Origin: Nocardiopsis kunsanensis DSM 44524
Lineage (GTDB): Bacteria; Actinomycetota; Actinomycetes; Streptosporangiales; Streptosporangiaceae
Length of the DNA stretch: 64,000 nucleotides
Assembly (NCBI RefSeq): GCF_000340965.1
Contig: NZ_ANAY01000010.1
Coordinates: 124,001-188,000 of the forward strand
Direction: 5' to 3'
In this document: positions 46,061-55,967 of the stretch, piece by piece
Numbering within the stretch: the stretch's first letter is position 1
Layout: each line of letters opens with the position of its first letter
Position numbers and translations under genes: made by a program
Notes under the pieces: model-generated
The model's input: only the letters and a program-made list of their open reading frames with translations
Database searches by the model: none
Told to the model about the DNA's origin: nothing

Positions 46061-47230
46061 TCACCCGGCGGATGAGGGCCCCTGAGCGTTCAGAACACGC
46101 TCGGCGAACCGCGCCCCGATGGCCCCATGGGCCTGCCCGCACGGATGCAACCGGTCCGGCAACGGCCACCGCTGGTGGTCCCCGGGCCCGTAGAGCTCAC
46201 ACCCGTCCACGTAGTACAGGTGCGCGTCACACTCTCCACGCTGGGCCACCACCTGCGCCAGCTCACGGCGCACCACCTGCAACGTCAACCGCCCCGCGGC
46301 GACCTTGCCCGGATCCCCCGTCGCACGAAAACGCACCTGCCCGCGCGCCAACGCCTCGGTGTCGAAGGTTCCCGGCCCCGGCGTCTGCTCGTGCATGGGA
46401 CACCACAACGGCGACACGACCACCAACGGCGCGTAGGGATGCCCCTGCCGCACCGTGTCCAAGAACCCGTGCACCGCCGGCGCGAACGCCCGCACCCGCA
46501 TCAGGTCGGCGTTGACCACATTGATCCCGAGCTCGAGACTGACCACGTCCGCCGGGACCTCGGCCAGGGCCCGGGCCACGAACGGGTCCAGGAGCGCACT
46601 TCCGCTCAAGCCCAGGTTGACCAGGTCCACGCCCGCCTCCCGTGCCGCACGCACCGGCCACGTCCCCGTGGGTGTCTCGGCGTTGGAGCCCTGGCTGATG
46701 GAACTGCCGTGGTGCAGCCACACCCGACGGCCCCCGTCCGCCGACGCCTCGACCGGGGCGTCGGCGCGCAACGAGACCAGCTCACAACCCTCGTTGTGCG
46801 GCAACCAGATCCGCACGTCCTTGTCGCCCCCGCCCAGCCCCGCCAGACGCACCGTGTCCGGGAAGCCACGCACGTGCTCCACCTCCCCGGTGGCCAGGTC
46901 CACCCGCACCTGGTCACCGCCCTGGAGCGACCCCGAGGCCACCACACGGCCGCCCACCTCGGCCTCGTACACCCCCGGTGGCTGCGCGGGCGCGCCCACG
47001 TACACCCGCCGGGAGGCCACCGCCTCCAGCTCGATCACCCGCGCCCGCGTACGCAGAGCCAGGTGCACCCCCGAGGGGTGGGACTGGGCCTGCAGCATCT
47101 GCGCGTCGGCGTGGCGCTCGCGTGCCCAGGCGGGCAGGCGGTGCGGGCGCAGCCCCCGCTCGGTCTCCTGCACCTCCAACGCGCCCCGGACCAGGTCCGG
47201 GGTCAGGGGTGTACTTGTCAGCGTGTGCAT
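46061..47230 (-). CDS. SGNH/GDSL-type esterase with N-terminal beta-sandwich domain
   Basis: A 389-aa hydrolase. Residues 1-165 form a beta-rich accessory domain (as in CE2/SGNH carbohydrate esterases). From about 167 the SGNH block I reads VWLHHGSSISQGSNAETP (Ser nucleophile in GSSIS), block II GLSGSALLDP (Gly), block III ELGINVVNAD (Asn-like), and the catalytic Asp/His in LPDRLHPCGQAHG near the end. No signal peptide is evident. Probable deacetylase of a sugar or polyketide ester. ATG 47230. Confidence 0.83.
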   Translation of the reverse strand: MHTLTSTPLTPDLVRGALEVQETERGLRPHRLPAWARERHADAQMLQAQSHPSGVHLALRTRARVIELEAVASRRVYVGAPAQPPGVYEAEVGGRVVASGSLQGGDQVRVDLATGEVEHVRGFPDTVRLAGLGGGDKDVRIWLPHNEGCELVSLRADAPVEASADGGRRVWLHHGSSISQGSNAETPTGTWPVRAAREAGVDLVNLGLSGSALLDPFVARALAEVPADVVSLELGINVVNADLMRVRAFAPAVHGFLDTVRQGHPYAPLVVVSPLWCPMHEQTPGPGTFDTEALARGQVRFRATGDPGKVAAGRLTLQVVRRELAQVVAQRGECDAHLYYVDGCELYGPGDHQRWPLPDRLHPCGQAHGAIGARFAERVLNAQGPSSAG

Positions 47231-47479
47231 CTTCTCCTCGGTCCTGGACTCTCGCGGCACCCGCGGGGACGGGCTGCGGGCCGATCGTAGCCGCGCGGGC
47301 CCGGCCCGTACCAGGAAGTTTCCTACCGGCTGTCCGGTGGCGGCATGCTCCGGGCCTCCCGGCCCGGGGCGCAGGCCCGGGTACCGCCCCGACCGTGCCG
47401 CCAGTAATGCCGTGCACACTTCACCGCGAGACGGGACGGCTCGTCGTGTTGGCGGCTGTGCGCGTGCCACCATGAACCC

Positions 47480-48430
47480 ATGACCGAACACCTGACCCCC
47501 ACCCAACGCGCCCACCGCACTGCCCGCGCCCGCGAGGCCGCCGTGGCCGCAGCACGCGAACTGGGCCTGACCGTCACCGAACCCCTCCTGCTGCACGACC
47601 TGTTCTCCGTCGTCGTACACCTGGCGCCGGCCCCCGTGGTGGCACGCATCCCCACCGTCCTGCCCCCGAGCACCAGCCTCCACGAGCTCGCCCAGCGCCA
47701 ACAGCACGAACTCGACGCCGCCCAATGGCTGCACGAGCAGGGCACCCCCGTCATCGCGCCCACGCCCCTGCTGCCCCGTGAACCCTTCCACCGCGACGGC
47801 TTCTGCTTCACCTTCTGGCAGTACGCGCCCGAGGACCACGAGGCCGAACCCGACTACACCGCCAACACCGAACACATTCCCGCCCTGCACCGGGCCCTGC
47901 GCGACTACCCCGGCGACCTGCCCTTCCTCTCGGCCGCCGACCCGCACTCGATGACCGCAGAACTCACACGCCTGCAGCAACACCCCGACCTGATCGCCCC
48001 GGCCGACCTGGACCGGGCCCAACGCGAATGGCAGCTCCTGGAACCCCTGGTACGCTCACGCGCCGCCTTCGAAAAAGCCTTCCCCCACGCCCCACTGCAA
48101 CCCGTGCACGGCGACTCACCACCCGCCAACATCTTCCCCAGCACCCACGGGCCCCTCTACTCCGACTTCGAACTCACCTGCCTGGGCCCCATCGAATGGG
48201 ACCTGGCCGGCCTGCCCGACGAACTCGTCAACGCCTACGACCGCAGCGCCCGCAACCAGGGCCTGCGCGAACTCGACCGAAACGTGTTGGACTTCGTCAA
48301 CGCCGTGGGCCGCCTGCGCACCGTCGCCACCCTGGCCCTGGTACCCCAACTGCCCGAACTGGGCGACTACCTCACCCCGTCCGTGCAGCAGTGGAAACAA
48401 GGCCCCTTCGCCGGCGGCCTGGACCTGTGA
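47480..48430 (+). CDS. Aminoglycoside phosphotransferase-like kinase
   Basis: A 316-aa APH/choline-kinase-fold protein. VVVHLAPAPVVARIP has the ATP-binding strand, HELDAAQWLHEQG the alpha-C, the catalytic loop is VHGDSPPANI (HGDxxxxN, about 213), and the metal site is YSDFELTCLGPIEWDLAGLP (about 231). These kinases phosphorylate sugars, choline-like alcohols or aminoglycosides; substrate unknown. Divergent from SGNH. Confidence 0.88.
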   Translation: MTEHLTPTQRAHRTARAREAAVAAARELGLTVTEPLLLHDLFSVVVHLAPAPVVARIPTVLPPSTSLHELAQRQQHELDAAQWLHEQGTPVIAPTPLLPREPFHRDGFCFTFWQYAPEDHEAEPDYTANTEHIPALHRALRDYPGDLPFLSAADPHSMTAELTRLQQHPDLIAPADLDRAQREWQLLEPLVRSRAAFEKAFPHAPLQPVHGDSPPANIFPSTHGPLYSDFELTCLGPIEWDLAGLPDELVNAYDRSARNQGLRELDRNVLDFVNAVGRLRTVATLALVPQLPELGDYLTPSVQQWKQGPFAGGLDL

Positions 48431-48524
48431 ACCCGCACGGGCCCACCACACCGGGTCCCTGCCACCGGCCACAGGTAGCCTGCGCCGTGCACACCCCGAC
48501 CCCGTTGCCGAAAGAGCCCCCACC

Positions 48525-49628
48525 ATGTCCACCCGCGCCGAACAGGTCCTGAACCGGCCCCTGGCCCTGGGATCGGCCAAGATCCCCAACCGCCTGGCCA
48601 TGGCCCCCATGACCCGCATGCACTCCCCAGGCGGCGTCCCCGGCCCCGACGTGGCCGCCTACTACGCACGCCGCGCCGCGGCCGGAACCGGCATGATCAT
48701 CACCGAAGGCACCTACATCGGCCACCCCACCGCAGGTGAGAGCGACCAGGTCCCCCGCTTCGCCGGAACCGAGCAGCTCCAAGGGTGGGGCCGCGTCGCA
48801 CAAGAGGTCCACGCCGCCGGCGCCGCGATCATGCCCCAGCTCTGGCACATCGGCATCCAACGCACCGCAGGCGCCCCGCCCTTCACCGACGCCCCCTCCG
48901 TCGGTCCCTCCGGCATCGCCCTGGACGGCACCACCGGCGCCGGAACCGCGCTCACCCTCGCCGACATCGACGACCTCATCGCCTCCTTCGCCCAGGCCGA
49001 ACACCTGGGCTTCGACGGGGTGGAACTGCACGGCGCCCACGGCTACCTCATCGACCAGTTCCTGTGGCAGCGCACCAACCACCGCACCGACAGCTACGGC
49101 GGCGACCCCGTCTCCCGCACCCGCTTCGCCGCCGACATCGTCGAGGCCGTCCGCGAGAAGGTCTCCGCCGACTTCCCCGTCCTGCTGCGCTTCTCCCAGT
49201 GGAAGGCCGACCACTACCACGCGCAGATCGCCCCCACCCCCGAGGACCTGGACACCGTCCTTGCCCCCTTGGCCCGGGCAGGGGTCACCGCCTTCCACGC
49301 CTCCGGCCGCCGGTACTGGGAACCGGCCTTCCCCGAATCCGACCCGGACCTCAACATCGCCGGGTGGGCCAAGAAGGTCACCGGCCTGCCCGCCATCACC
49401 GTCGGGTCGGTGGGCCTGGACGGCGTCTTCGCCCCCGACCGTCTGGGCCGCAGCGCCGAGGTCACCGGCATCGACGCGCTCCTGGACCGCCTGGAGGCCG
49501 AGGAGTTCGACATGGTGGCCGTGGGCCGTGCCCTGCTGGCCGACCCCGCCTGGGCCGAGAAGGTCCTGTCCGGCCGCGGCGACGACCTGATCTCCTACAC
49601 CAAGGACGCCGTACGCACCCTGCACTGA
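48525..49628 (+). CDS. NADH:flavin oxidoreductase / old yellow enzyme
   Basis: A 367-aa FMN TIM-barrel enoate reductase. IPNRLAMAPMTRMHS (residues 20-34), MIITEGTYIG, PQLWHIGIQR (active-site His), GFDGVELHGAHGYLIDQFLW (about 165-184), NHRTDSYGG (FMN loop), FMN phosphate residues AVGRALLADP near the end. The active-site pair HxxH/HxxN of classical OYE is present as HGAHGY. Substrate unknown. It follows the kinase by 94 bp on the same strand and may be co-transcribed. Confidence 0.94.
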   Translation: MSTRAEQVLNRPLALGSAKIPNRLAMAPMTRMHSPGGVPGPDVAAYYARRAAAGTGMIITEGTYIGHPTAGESDQVPRFAGTEQLQGWGRVAQEVHAAGAAIMPQLWHIGIQRTAGAPPFTDAPSVGPSGIALDGTTGAGTALTLADIDDLIASFAQAEHLGFDGVELHGAHGYLIDQFLWQRTNHRTDSYGGDPVSRTRFAADIVEAVREKVSADFPVLLRFSQWKADHYHAQIAPTPEDLDTVLAPLARAGVTAFHASGRRYWEPAFPESDPDLNIAGWAKKVTGLPAITVGSVGLDGVFAPDRLGRSAEVTGIDALLDRLEAEEFDMVAVGRALLADPAWAEKVLSGRGDDLISYTKDAVRTLH

Positions 49629-49670
49629 GACGGACCGGCGCGGAGGGACCCACACCCGTCCGCGTCCAGC

Positions 49671-50634
49671 TCAGGCGCGCACGTACTCTGCCAGGTACTC
49701 ACCGGTCAAGGTCGAAGGCTGTGCCACCAACTGCGCCGGACTGCCCTGGAAGACCACACGCCCGCCCCCGTGGCCTGCGCCCGGGCCCAGGTCGATCAGG
49801 TGGTCGGCGTGGGCCATCACCGCCAGATGGTGCTCGACCACCACCACCGACGTCCCCGAATCCACCAACCGGTCCAACAGAGCCAACAACTGCTCCACAT
49901 CGGCCGGGTGCAACCCGTTGGTCGGCTCATCCAGCACGTACACACCGCCCGGCTCGGCCATGTGCGCGGCCAGCTTCACCCGCTGCAACTCACCACCCGA
50001 GAGCGTGCTCATCGGCTGGCCCAGACCCACATACCCGAGCCCCACCTCGCACAGCCGCCCCAGGATCCTGGCCGCCGCCGGAACCCGCGCCTCACCCTCG
50101 GAGAAGAACTCCCGCGCCCGCTCCACCGACATCTGCAACACCTGGCTGATGTCGCACCCGCCCAGGCGGTGCTCGAGCACCGAGGCCTCGAACCGCCGGC
50201 CCCCGCACTCCTCACACACTCGTCACCCCGGCCATCATCCCCAGATCGGTGTGCACGGCCCCGGCCCCCTTGCAATTGGGGCAGGCCCCTTCGGAGTTCG
50301 CGCTGAACAGGGCGGGCTTGACCCCGTTGGCCTTGGCGAAGGCCTTACGGATCGGCGCCGACAACCCGGTGTAGGTGGCCGGGCTGGAACGCCGCGTCCC
50401 CCGGATCGGGCTCTGATCGATGGAGACCACACCCTCACCCGCCGGGATCGAGGCGTGCACCAGCGAGCTCTTGCCCGACCCCGACACACCGGTGAAAACC
50501 GTCAGGCGCCGCTTGGGCAATTCCACGTCCAGGCCCTGCAGGTTGTTCTCCCGCGCACCCACCACACGGATCTTCTTGTGGCTGTCGGCCACATGTACCC
50601 GCTCCGGCCCCTGGCCCACCCCGCCCTGCTGCAT
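49671..50634 (-). pseudogene. UvrA-like ABC protein: internal deletion plus frameshift
   Basis: The N-terminus HKKIRVVGARENNLQGLDVE then LPKRRLTVFTGVSGSGKSSL belongs to module 1, but it continues directly with module 2 features (VVSIDQSPIRGTRRSSPATY, KPALFSANSEGACPNCKGAG). The middle, including module 1 signature and Walker B, is absent, most simply by recombination between the two Walker A motifs. At 50212-50220 the frame breaks (MMAGVTSV-stop versus CEECGGRRFEASV); restoring one GT in GTGTGTGAG rejoins them. The rest of module 2 (LSGGELQRVKL, VYVLDEPTNGLHPADV, IDLGPGAGHGGGRVV) is intact. Confidence 0.87.
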
Positions 50635-50848
50635 CTTCGTCCCCTTCCCGGATCTTGCCCGGTATGCACCTGGATGTGCTGACCCGCCCGATCCAACCAT
50701 CCGGCCACGACAGACGCGCCCGTGCAACGGCACCGTTTTCCCATGGGCCGAAGCCTCCGGGAACGAGGAAGGGGCCCACCCACTCGGGAAGGCCCCCTGC
50801 TGTGATACCTGTCCGGTGCCGGTCAGCCGTGTGTGCTCACGCTGGTGA

Positions 50849-52747
50849 TCAGGCCGAGGTGCGGCGCCCGAGCAGGTACATGCCCCCCGCCCCCACGAGC
50901 AGACCCAGGGCCGTACCGCCCAGGGCCCAACCCCAGGAGGCCGAAGCCCGGGCCCCGCCCTGCTCGGCCCGGAAGTCGGGGACCGCATCGGGATCGCCGT
51001 AGGTGCCCTGGCGCTCGAGGGTCGACCCGTCCTGCCAGCCGCCTCCCATGTCGCAGTTGACCCGGTCGCGTGCGGTGACCACGTCCTGCCCGCCCAGGCT
51101 CATGTCCAGGCTCTCGGCGTTGGCGGTCACGTCCTCGGAGCGCTCCTGCTCGGGCATGCGGATGCCCCACTCGTCCTTGGTGCGCTCCTGCACGTCATCG
51201 ACCATGAAGGTGCCCAGGTCCAGTGCGTCGGTGGCCCACTCGTTGCTGAACCGGGTGAGTACGGCCCGGCCCTCGTCCCGATCGCCGGCCTCGAAGGCCT
51301 CCAGAGCCTCCTCCTCCACCTCACCGATGTCCTGCAGCATCTGGGCCTCGAACCCTTCGAAGGTGTCGGTGACCTCGCCCAGGAAGGCCCCGGGGTGTTC
51401 GCAGGTGTAGTACATCAGCCGCTTGAAGGTGCGTACCGGGTACTGGGTGGCCTCCAAGTGCGCATACTCGGGGTCCAGGTAGTTGGCGGCCGAACCCGAG
51501 GTGAGGTAGCGGTGCTGGCTGTACTCGGGCGGGATCTCCTCGGCTCCGATGTGCCAGGGGATGTAGGGCGCGGTGACCGCGGCAGTGGGGGCCACCCACA
51601 GCGTGGCCAGGTCCGGGTGGGCCAGATCCTCCTGCAGGTGGGCGACCTGGCCGTAGCCGGAACGGTCGTCGGACCAGCGCGGGTCGCGCACCATGCGCTG
51701 CATGTCCTGCAAGGACATGGGCGCCATCTCCTGCAATTCTTCCTCCAGCCGCGGCGGGTAGCGGAAGGGCGCCTCCTCGTCGTCACCGGGCGGCCCGGGG
51801 AAGGGGGTGCCGTAGACCTGTTGCAGGTCGATGCTCTCCTCGCCCTCGGCCTCGAACCAGTCCTGCTCCTCGGCGAAGCTGACCAAGTCGTTCGAGCCCA
51901 TGAAGTCGCTGTCGTCCTCGCGCTGGAGGGGAAAGTCCTGGATGTAGCCGGGATAGGACACCCGCACGTCCTCAGAACCCAGGCGTTCGGCCGCCCACAG
52001 CCCCTGGCCGCCGGCGAACTCCACCAGCACCCAGCCCTCGTTCTCGTCGGCGATCAGGTGGGAGTTGCCGCCGTAGGTGGTGTAACCGTGTTCGTCGATG
52101 AGCTCACCGGCGATCTCCACCGCTTCACGGGCCGTGGTGGCCCGCTCCATCATCAGGCGCGCCAGGTCGCTGTACTGGGGACCCTCCTGCGGGGCGGGGG
52201 TCATCTCCACGAGTTCTTCACGGGAGTCGGACCAGATGTCGCGCACGGCCACCTGGTGTTCGTTGAGACCGCCGTTGGTCAACGGTGCCGGGAAACCGGC
52301 GAACTCCGAGTAGTTCATGGTGAGGTACTTGGCGGTCTGCTCGACCTGGGGGATCTCGGTGAGCTCACCGGGGAGGTCGGCCTCCTCGGTGGCACCGACC
52401 TGCACAGTGGCCCCCTCGGGGTGCTCCTGGTCCTGGACGATCTCCAACCAGTGGCTGGAGGGTTCGTGCCCGAATCCGCCCAGGAGCACCGATCCGTCAT
52501 CGGTCAGATCCTTGCCGACGTAGAAACCGATGCTCTTGTCGGAGTTGGCCGGGCCCTCCTGAGGCGGGGGCGTGGACCCGGCCGGGGCAGAGGGGACCTG
52601 CTCCTGGGAGGTGTGGGCGTGGGCCGGGGTGAGCGGGGCCAGGGCGAGCAGCAGCGCAAGGCCTGTGGCGCCGGCCCTGGCAGGGACGGGGGGTGATCCC
52701 TGTCCGGAGGGCCCGGAGCCAGGGACACGCAAGGGAAAAAATCTCAT
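50849..52747 (-). CDS. C69 family dipeptidase-like secreted protein, Ser in place of Cys
   Basis: A 632-aa secreted, membrane-anchored Ntn-type peptidase (C69/U34). Signal sequence around ALLLALAPLTPAHA (residues 31-44), Pro/Gln linker, then the mature-start region SDKSIGFYVGKDLTDDGSVL. Family marker blocks follow (NEHQVAVRDIWSDSREEL; LARLMMERATTAREAVEIAG; GNSHLIADENEGWVLVEFAG). A C-terminal TM helix (LGGTALGLLVGAGGMYLLG) ends in RRTSA. Where typical members begin with Cys (CTxxYVGKD), this reads Ser (KSIGFYVGKD), so either Ser is the nucleophile or the enzyme is inactive. Confidence 0.83.
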   Translation of the reverse strand: MRFFPLRVPGSGPSGQGSPPVPARAGATGLALLLALAPLTPAHAHTSQEQVPSAPAGSTPPPQEGPANSDKSIGFYVGKDLTDDGSVLLGGFGHEPSSHWLEIVQDQEHPEGATVQVGATEEADLPGELTEIPQVEQTAKYLTMNYSEFAGFPAPLTNGGLNEHQVAVRDIWSDSREELVEMTPAPQEGPQYSDLARLMMERATTAREAVEIAGELIDEHGYTTYGGNSHLIADENEGWVLVEFAGGQGLWAAERLGSEDVRVSYPGYIQDFPLQREDDSDFMGSNDLVSFAEEQDWFEAEGEESIDLQQVYGTPFPGPPGDDEEAPFRYPPRLEEELQEMAPMSLQDMQRMVRDPRWSDDRSGYGQVAHLQEDLAHPDLATLWVAPTAAVTAPYIPWHIGAEEIPPEYSQHRYLTSGSAANYLDPEYAHLEATQYPVRTFKRLMYYTCEHPGAFLGEVTDTFEGFEAQMLQDIGEVEEEALEAFEAGDRDEGRAVLTRFSNEWATDALDLGTFMVDDVQERTKDEWGIRMPEQERSEDVTANAESLDMSLGGQDVVTARDRVNCDMGGGWQDGSTLERQGTYGDPDAVPDFRAEQGGARASASWGWALGGTALGLLVGAGGMYLLGRRTSA

Positions 52748-53236
52748 AAGCGACAGAACCTAACGAATAACTCACTCGAACAGGAAGTTCGCCGACGCGC
52801 TCCCGCGGCCGCCATCAGCGGGAAACGCCCCGGCAGGGGCCTTGCCCACACGAGGAAGCCTGGCCTGCCCGAGCGCCGCTCGCGCCCAGCACACGCCCGT
52901 TCACACCAACGGAGCCGATCGGGCCTTCGGTGGATCCGTGGCTGGGCAGCGCTCGTGTGTGATCTATGCTGGCCCCATAAGTTACTCGCCAGTAGGGCCC
53001 GGGGTCCGCCCAACCCGGCAACGGACACCCCCGCCCCGGGGAAAGGGCAAGCACACGAGCCCGGAAAGGACCGCATCCACCGGGCAAGGGCACACAGCAC
53101 CGCTGCCCCACGGCACCGGCCGCCCCTCAGAGCAGCAACTCCCGCACACCCCGCCCCCACCGGACGAGCACACCCGCTACGAGCCGCAGGCCACAAGAGA
53201 CCCGCGCCCGCCCCCTCAACACGACAAGGAGCACCC
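52748..53236. other. Intergenic region with hydratase promoter
   Basis: 489 bp between divergent genes. It contains TATGCT and a dyad at 52965-52995; the remaining 240 bp before the hydratase is a C/A-rich leader with no reading frame I trust. Confidence 0.5.
52965..52995 (+). promoter_or_regulatory. Promoter with TTACTnGCCAGTA-type operator
   Basis: TATGCT (52965-52970) followed by TTACTCGCCAGTAG (52982-52995). The dyad TACT/AGTA with a GC core resembles operators of TetR-family lipid regulators in actinomycetes. It precedes the enoyl-CoA hydratase gene, but with a long leader. Confidence 0.45.
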
Positions 53237-53908
53237 ATGCCCACACTCGAACACCACAACGAGGTCCTCGTCCTGAACCTGGGTGAGGGCGAGAACCGCT
53301 TTCACCCGGACTGGATCGCCTCGGTGAACACGGCCCTGGACCAGACCGAACAGACCCCGGGCCCCCGAGCCCTGGTCACCACCGCCACCGGGAAGTTCTA
53401 CTCCAACGGCCTGGACCTGGAATGGCTCATGGCCAACGCCGACCGCTACCAGGACTACGTCGCCGACGTCCACCACCTGTTCGCCCGCATGCTGGCCCTG
53501 CCCATGCCCACGGTGGCCGCCCTGCAGGGCCACACCTTCGCCGCCGGAGCGATGTTCTCCCTGGCCCACGACCTGCGCGTGATGCGTGCGGACCGCGGCT
53601 TCTGGTGCCTGCCCGAAGCCGACATCAACATCCCCTTCACCCCCGGCATGGCCGCCCTCATCCAGGCACGCCTGAGCCCGCAGACCGCGCACGAGGCCAT
53701 GGTCACCGCCCGCCGCTACGGCGGCCACGACGCCGCCACAGCCGGCATCGCGGACCAGGCCGTGACCGAACAGCAGGTGCACCCCACCGCGATCGAACTG
53801 GCCCGCTCCCTGGCCCCCAAGGACACCGCCACCCTGGGCACCATCAAGTCCCGCATGTACGCCTCCGTCCTGGAGGCACTGCGCGCCCAAGAAGGCCCCT
53901 TCAACTGA
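53237..53908 (+). CDS. Enoyl-CoA hydratase/isomerase family protein
   Basis: A 223-aa crotonase-fold enzyme. The CoA/oxyanion segments are TATGKFYSNGLDLEWL (about 55-70) and ALQGHTFAAGAMFSLAHDLRV (about 96-116), then GFWCLPEADINIPFTPGM. The SNGLD and PEADIN patterns resemble delta3,delta2-enoyl-CoA isomerase rather than a typical two-Glu hydratase; only one obvious Glu (PEAD) is at the site. ATG 53237 follows AAGGAGC. Beta-oxidation role inferred. Confidence 0.88.
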   Translation: MPTLEHHNEVLVLNLGEGENRFHPDWIASVNTALDQTEQTPGPRALVTTATGKFYSNGLDLEWLMANADRYQDYVADVHHLFARMLALPMPTVAALQGHTFAAGAMFSLAHDLRVMRADRGFWCLPEADINIPFTPGMAALIQARLSPQTAHEAMVTARRYGGHDAATAGIADQAVTEQQVHPTAIELARSLAPKDTATLGTIKSRMYASVLEALRAQEGPFN

Positions 53909-53975
53909 GACCGGCCACCCCCGGCGGGCCTGTACTCCTGGGACGGCAGGCCCGAGTGCCGCCCTCGCCCACGGC

Positions 53976-54020
53976 CCCCGGGCCGCACCCCTGGTCCGGC
54001 CGACGGGGTGCGGCCCGGGG
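53976..54020. terminator. Strong 16-bp stem between convergent genes
   Basis: CCCCGGGCCGCACCCC (53976-53991) pairs perfectly with GGGGTGCGGCCCGGGG (54005-54020). Lies between the hydratase stop and the secreted-protein stop. Confidence 0.75.
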
Positions 54021-54034
54021 AACTCCGGAGCTCT

Positions 54035-54481
54035 CTACCACCACCCGGTCCGGTAGCTGGTCTCCGCGCACGACATCTCCGAGTAGCTGAGTATGCACGC
54101 ACGAAAGGCACGAGCACTGTGGGAGGAAGCGGCGGCCCCCCAGGTCCAGGCGGCGTTGTTGCCCGTGAGGTATTCCCTGGCGCCCTCGTCACTCCTGCGG
54201 TCGCCGTTGGTGTCGACCTCAAAAGCAAGGACGTAATCCGACGGCGCGTTCAGGGCCCGCGCCCAGCCGTACTGCTTGCCCTGGTGCGTGCCGTAGCGGA
54301 CCTGGACGGTCCCGCGCGGGGTGTCCACGGACAGGGCGGTTCGCGGGTTGCTGACGCTCCAGACCTGGTCATGGTTGATCCAGTCGACGGCGGCCACGGC
54401 CGGGGAAGCGACCGTCACACTGCCGGCCATCACGACCGCTGCCCCCGCCATCACTGCCACGGCCCTCCGAAAGATGTTCAC
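54035..54481 (-). CDS. Small secreted protein of unknown family
   Basis: A 148-aa protein with a clear Sec signal (FRRAVAVMAGAAVVMAGSVT then VASPAVA, residues 4-31) and a 115-aa mature domain: VDWINHDQVWSVSNPRTALS, GTVQVRYGTHQGKQYGWARA, FEVDTNGDRRSDEG. Two Cys near the C-terminus (RACILSYSEMSCAETS) could form a disulfide. GTG 54481 is favoured by GAGGAG. Not recognised; the compact Cys pair and Trp-rich strands suggest a carbohydrate- or inhibitor-like domain. Confidence 0.75.
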   Translation of the reverse strand: MNIFRRAVAVMAGAAVVMAGSVTVASPAVAAVDWINHDQVWSVSNPRTALSVDTPRGTVQVRYGTHQGKQYGWARALNAPSDYVLAFEVDTNGDRRSDEGAREYLTGNNAAWTWGAAASSHSARAFRACILSYSEMSCAETSYRTGWW

Positions 54482-54685
54482 TGCACTCCTCACGTTCGAG
54501 TGTTCCCCTTGCAGCGGAAGACTGGCAGCACCCGCTTACCACACACTTTCGGAATCCTTCTTCGCGCGGGTGTGCTGCGGGGGAGATCCCCGCAGCCACC
54601 GCTGCCCGGTACCGGCAGCCGGATGCGCCGACGGCTTCTTCCCAGGCCCGGCCTCGAGGAAAACCCGGTGGCATAACCTGAAACA

Positions 54686-55555
54686 GTGACGGAGAACATC
54701 GCCGGCCTTTCCCCGGGCCAACAACAGCTCCTCAACACCTGGCTGCCCGGCGCCGAAGTGGTCACCGACCACAGCTGGGGGCTCGTGGGCACCACGGTGC
54801 TCGAACTGCGCCACGGAACAGAGCACTACATCCTCAAAGCCGGCGACGGGAACGACCACCACCTCGCCCGGGAGATCCGCGCCCACCACAGATGGTTGCG
54901 GCCGTGGACCTCGATCGGCCGGGCACCGGAACTCCTCGGAGCGGACCGGCGGGCAAAGCTCGTCGTGACCCGGTACCTGCCGGGCAGGCTGGTCGAGGGA
55001 ACCGAGGACGAGCACCGGCCGCAGACCTACCGGCAGGCCGGCCGGCTCCTCGCCCGCCTGCACGGACAGGAGAGCATCGACGACCCCGGGTTCGAGGCCC
55101 GGGAGCAGGAGAAGGCCCTGCTGTGGCTGGACCAGCCGCACCGGATCGCCCCCGGGGTGCTCGCGCGGCTGCGCCGCACGGTGCAGTCCTGGCCGACCCC
55201 GCCCAGCAGGCTGGTGCCCACCCATGGGGACTGGCACCCGCGCAACTGGCTGATCCATGAGGGCACGGTGAGCGCGATCGACTTCGGCCGTGCCGACCTC
55301 CGCCCGGCCTTCACCGACCTGGCACGGCTGTGCGCACAGCAGTTCCGCGCCAACCCCCCGCTCGAAGCAGCCTTCCTCGACGGCTACGGGGCGGACCCGC
55401 GACAGCAGGAGGCCTGGCACCGCAACCGGATCCGCGAGGCGATCGGCACCGCGGTCTGGGCCTACCGGGTCGGCGCCGACCAGTTCGAGCAACAGGGCCA
55501 CCGGATGATCGCCGAAGCCCTGGCCGATGACCCCCACCGTCACGGGCCCCGGTGA
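54686..55555 (+). CDS. Aminoglycoside phosphotransferase family protein
   Basis: A 289-aa APH-fold kinase. The strand ETHYILKAGDG-like HYILKAGDGNDHHLAREI (about 47-64) carries the ATP Lys, LARLHGQES is alpha-helical, and the catalytic loop THGDWHPRNWLI (about 179-190) plus IDFGRADLRPAFTDLARL (about 197-214) give the HGDxxxxN and metal Asp. Divergent from the secreted-protein gene. Substrate unknown, possibly an alcohol or antibiotic. GTG 54686. Confidence 0.88.
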   Translation: MTENIAGLSPGQQQLLNTWLPGAEVVTDHSWGLVGTTVLELRHGTEHYILKAGDGNDHHLAREIRAHHRWLRPWTSIGRAPELLGADRRAKLVVTRYLPGRLVEGTEDEHRPQTYRQAGRLLARLHGQESIDDPGFEAREQEKALLWLDQPHRIAPGVLARLRRTVQSWPTPPSRLVPTHGDWHPRNWLIHEGTVSAIDFGRADLRPAFTDLARLCAQQFRANPPLEAAFLDGYGADPRQQEAWHRNRIREAIGTAVWAYRVGADQFEQQGHRMIAEALADDPHRHGPR

Positions 55556-55967
55556 GGAGCGCAGAGGCACGGGCGCACTCCTGGTGAGCGCCCGGGTTCT
55601 CTTCCGGGAACCGGGACCTGGCCGAGCGCGGACGGGCCGCGTACCCGTCCAGGCCGGGTCCCGGGCGGCAAGGCCCATGTTGCTGCCGACCGGGACCGCC
55701 TGCATCAACGCAGGCGCAAGGGGTCGGCCGGTGGTCTCCCCCGGTCTTGGCTCGCCAGGCCTGCCGGGGGCCCAGCACCGTTGAGCGCCCCTCAGGCTGC
55801 CCGAGCAGGACCGTGCAGGTCGCATCGATCCGGATCTGGCTCCGCGGTCCCACCGGTTCAGAGAACACGGCCCGGCCGCCGGCACCGCGCTGTGCTCACC
55901 GCCGGGGCAGGAGCGGAAACGGACCTGGGACAGGAGGAGGCCCCCGTGTTCCCTGGAACGTACGCGG
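55556..55967. other. Intergenic, no gene seen
   Basis: 412 bp between convergent genes (kinase and small secreted protein). It includes a weak hairpin around GGTTCTCTTCCGGGAACC (about 55595); otherwise nothing recognised. Confidence 0.5.

Noticed and set aside
52744-53259. 171-residue minus frame upstream of the C69 gene
   Set aside because: Cys/Gly/Arg-rich and unlike a protein; covers the promoter region and a good operator-like dyad.
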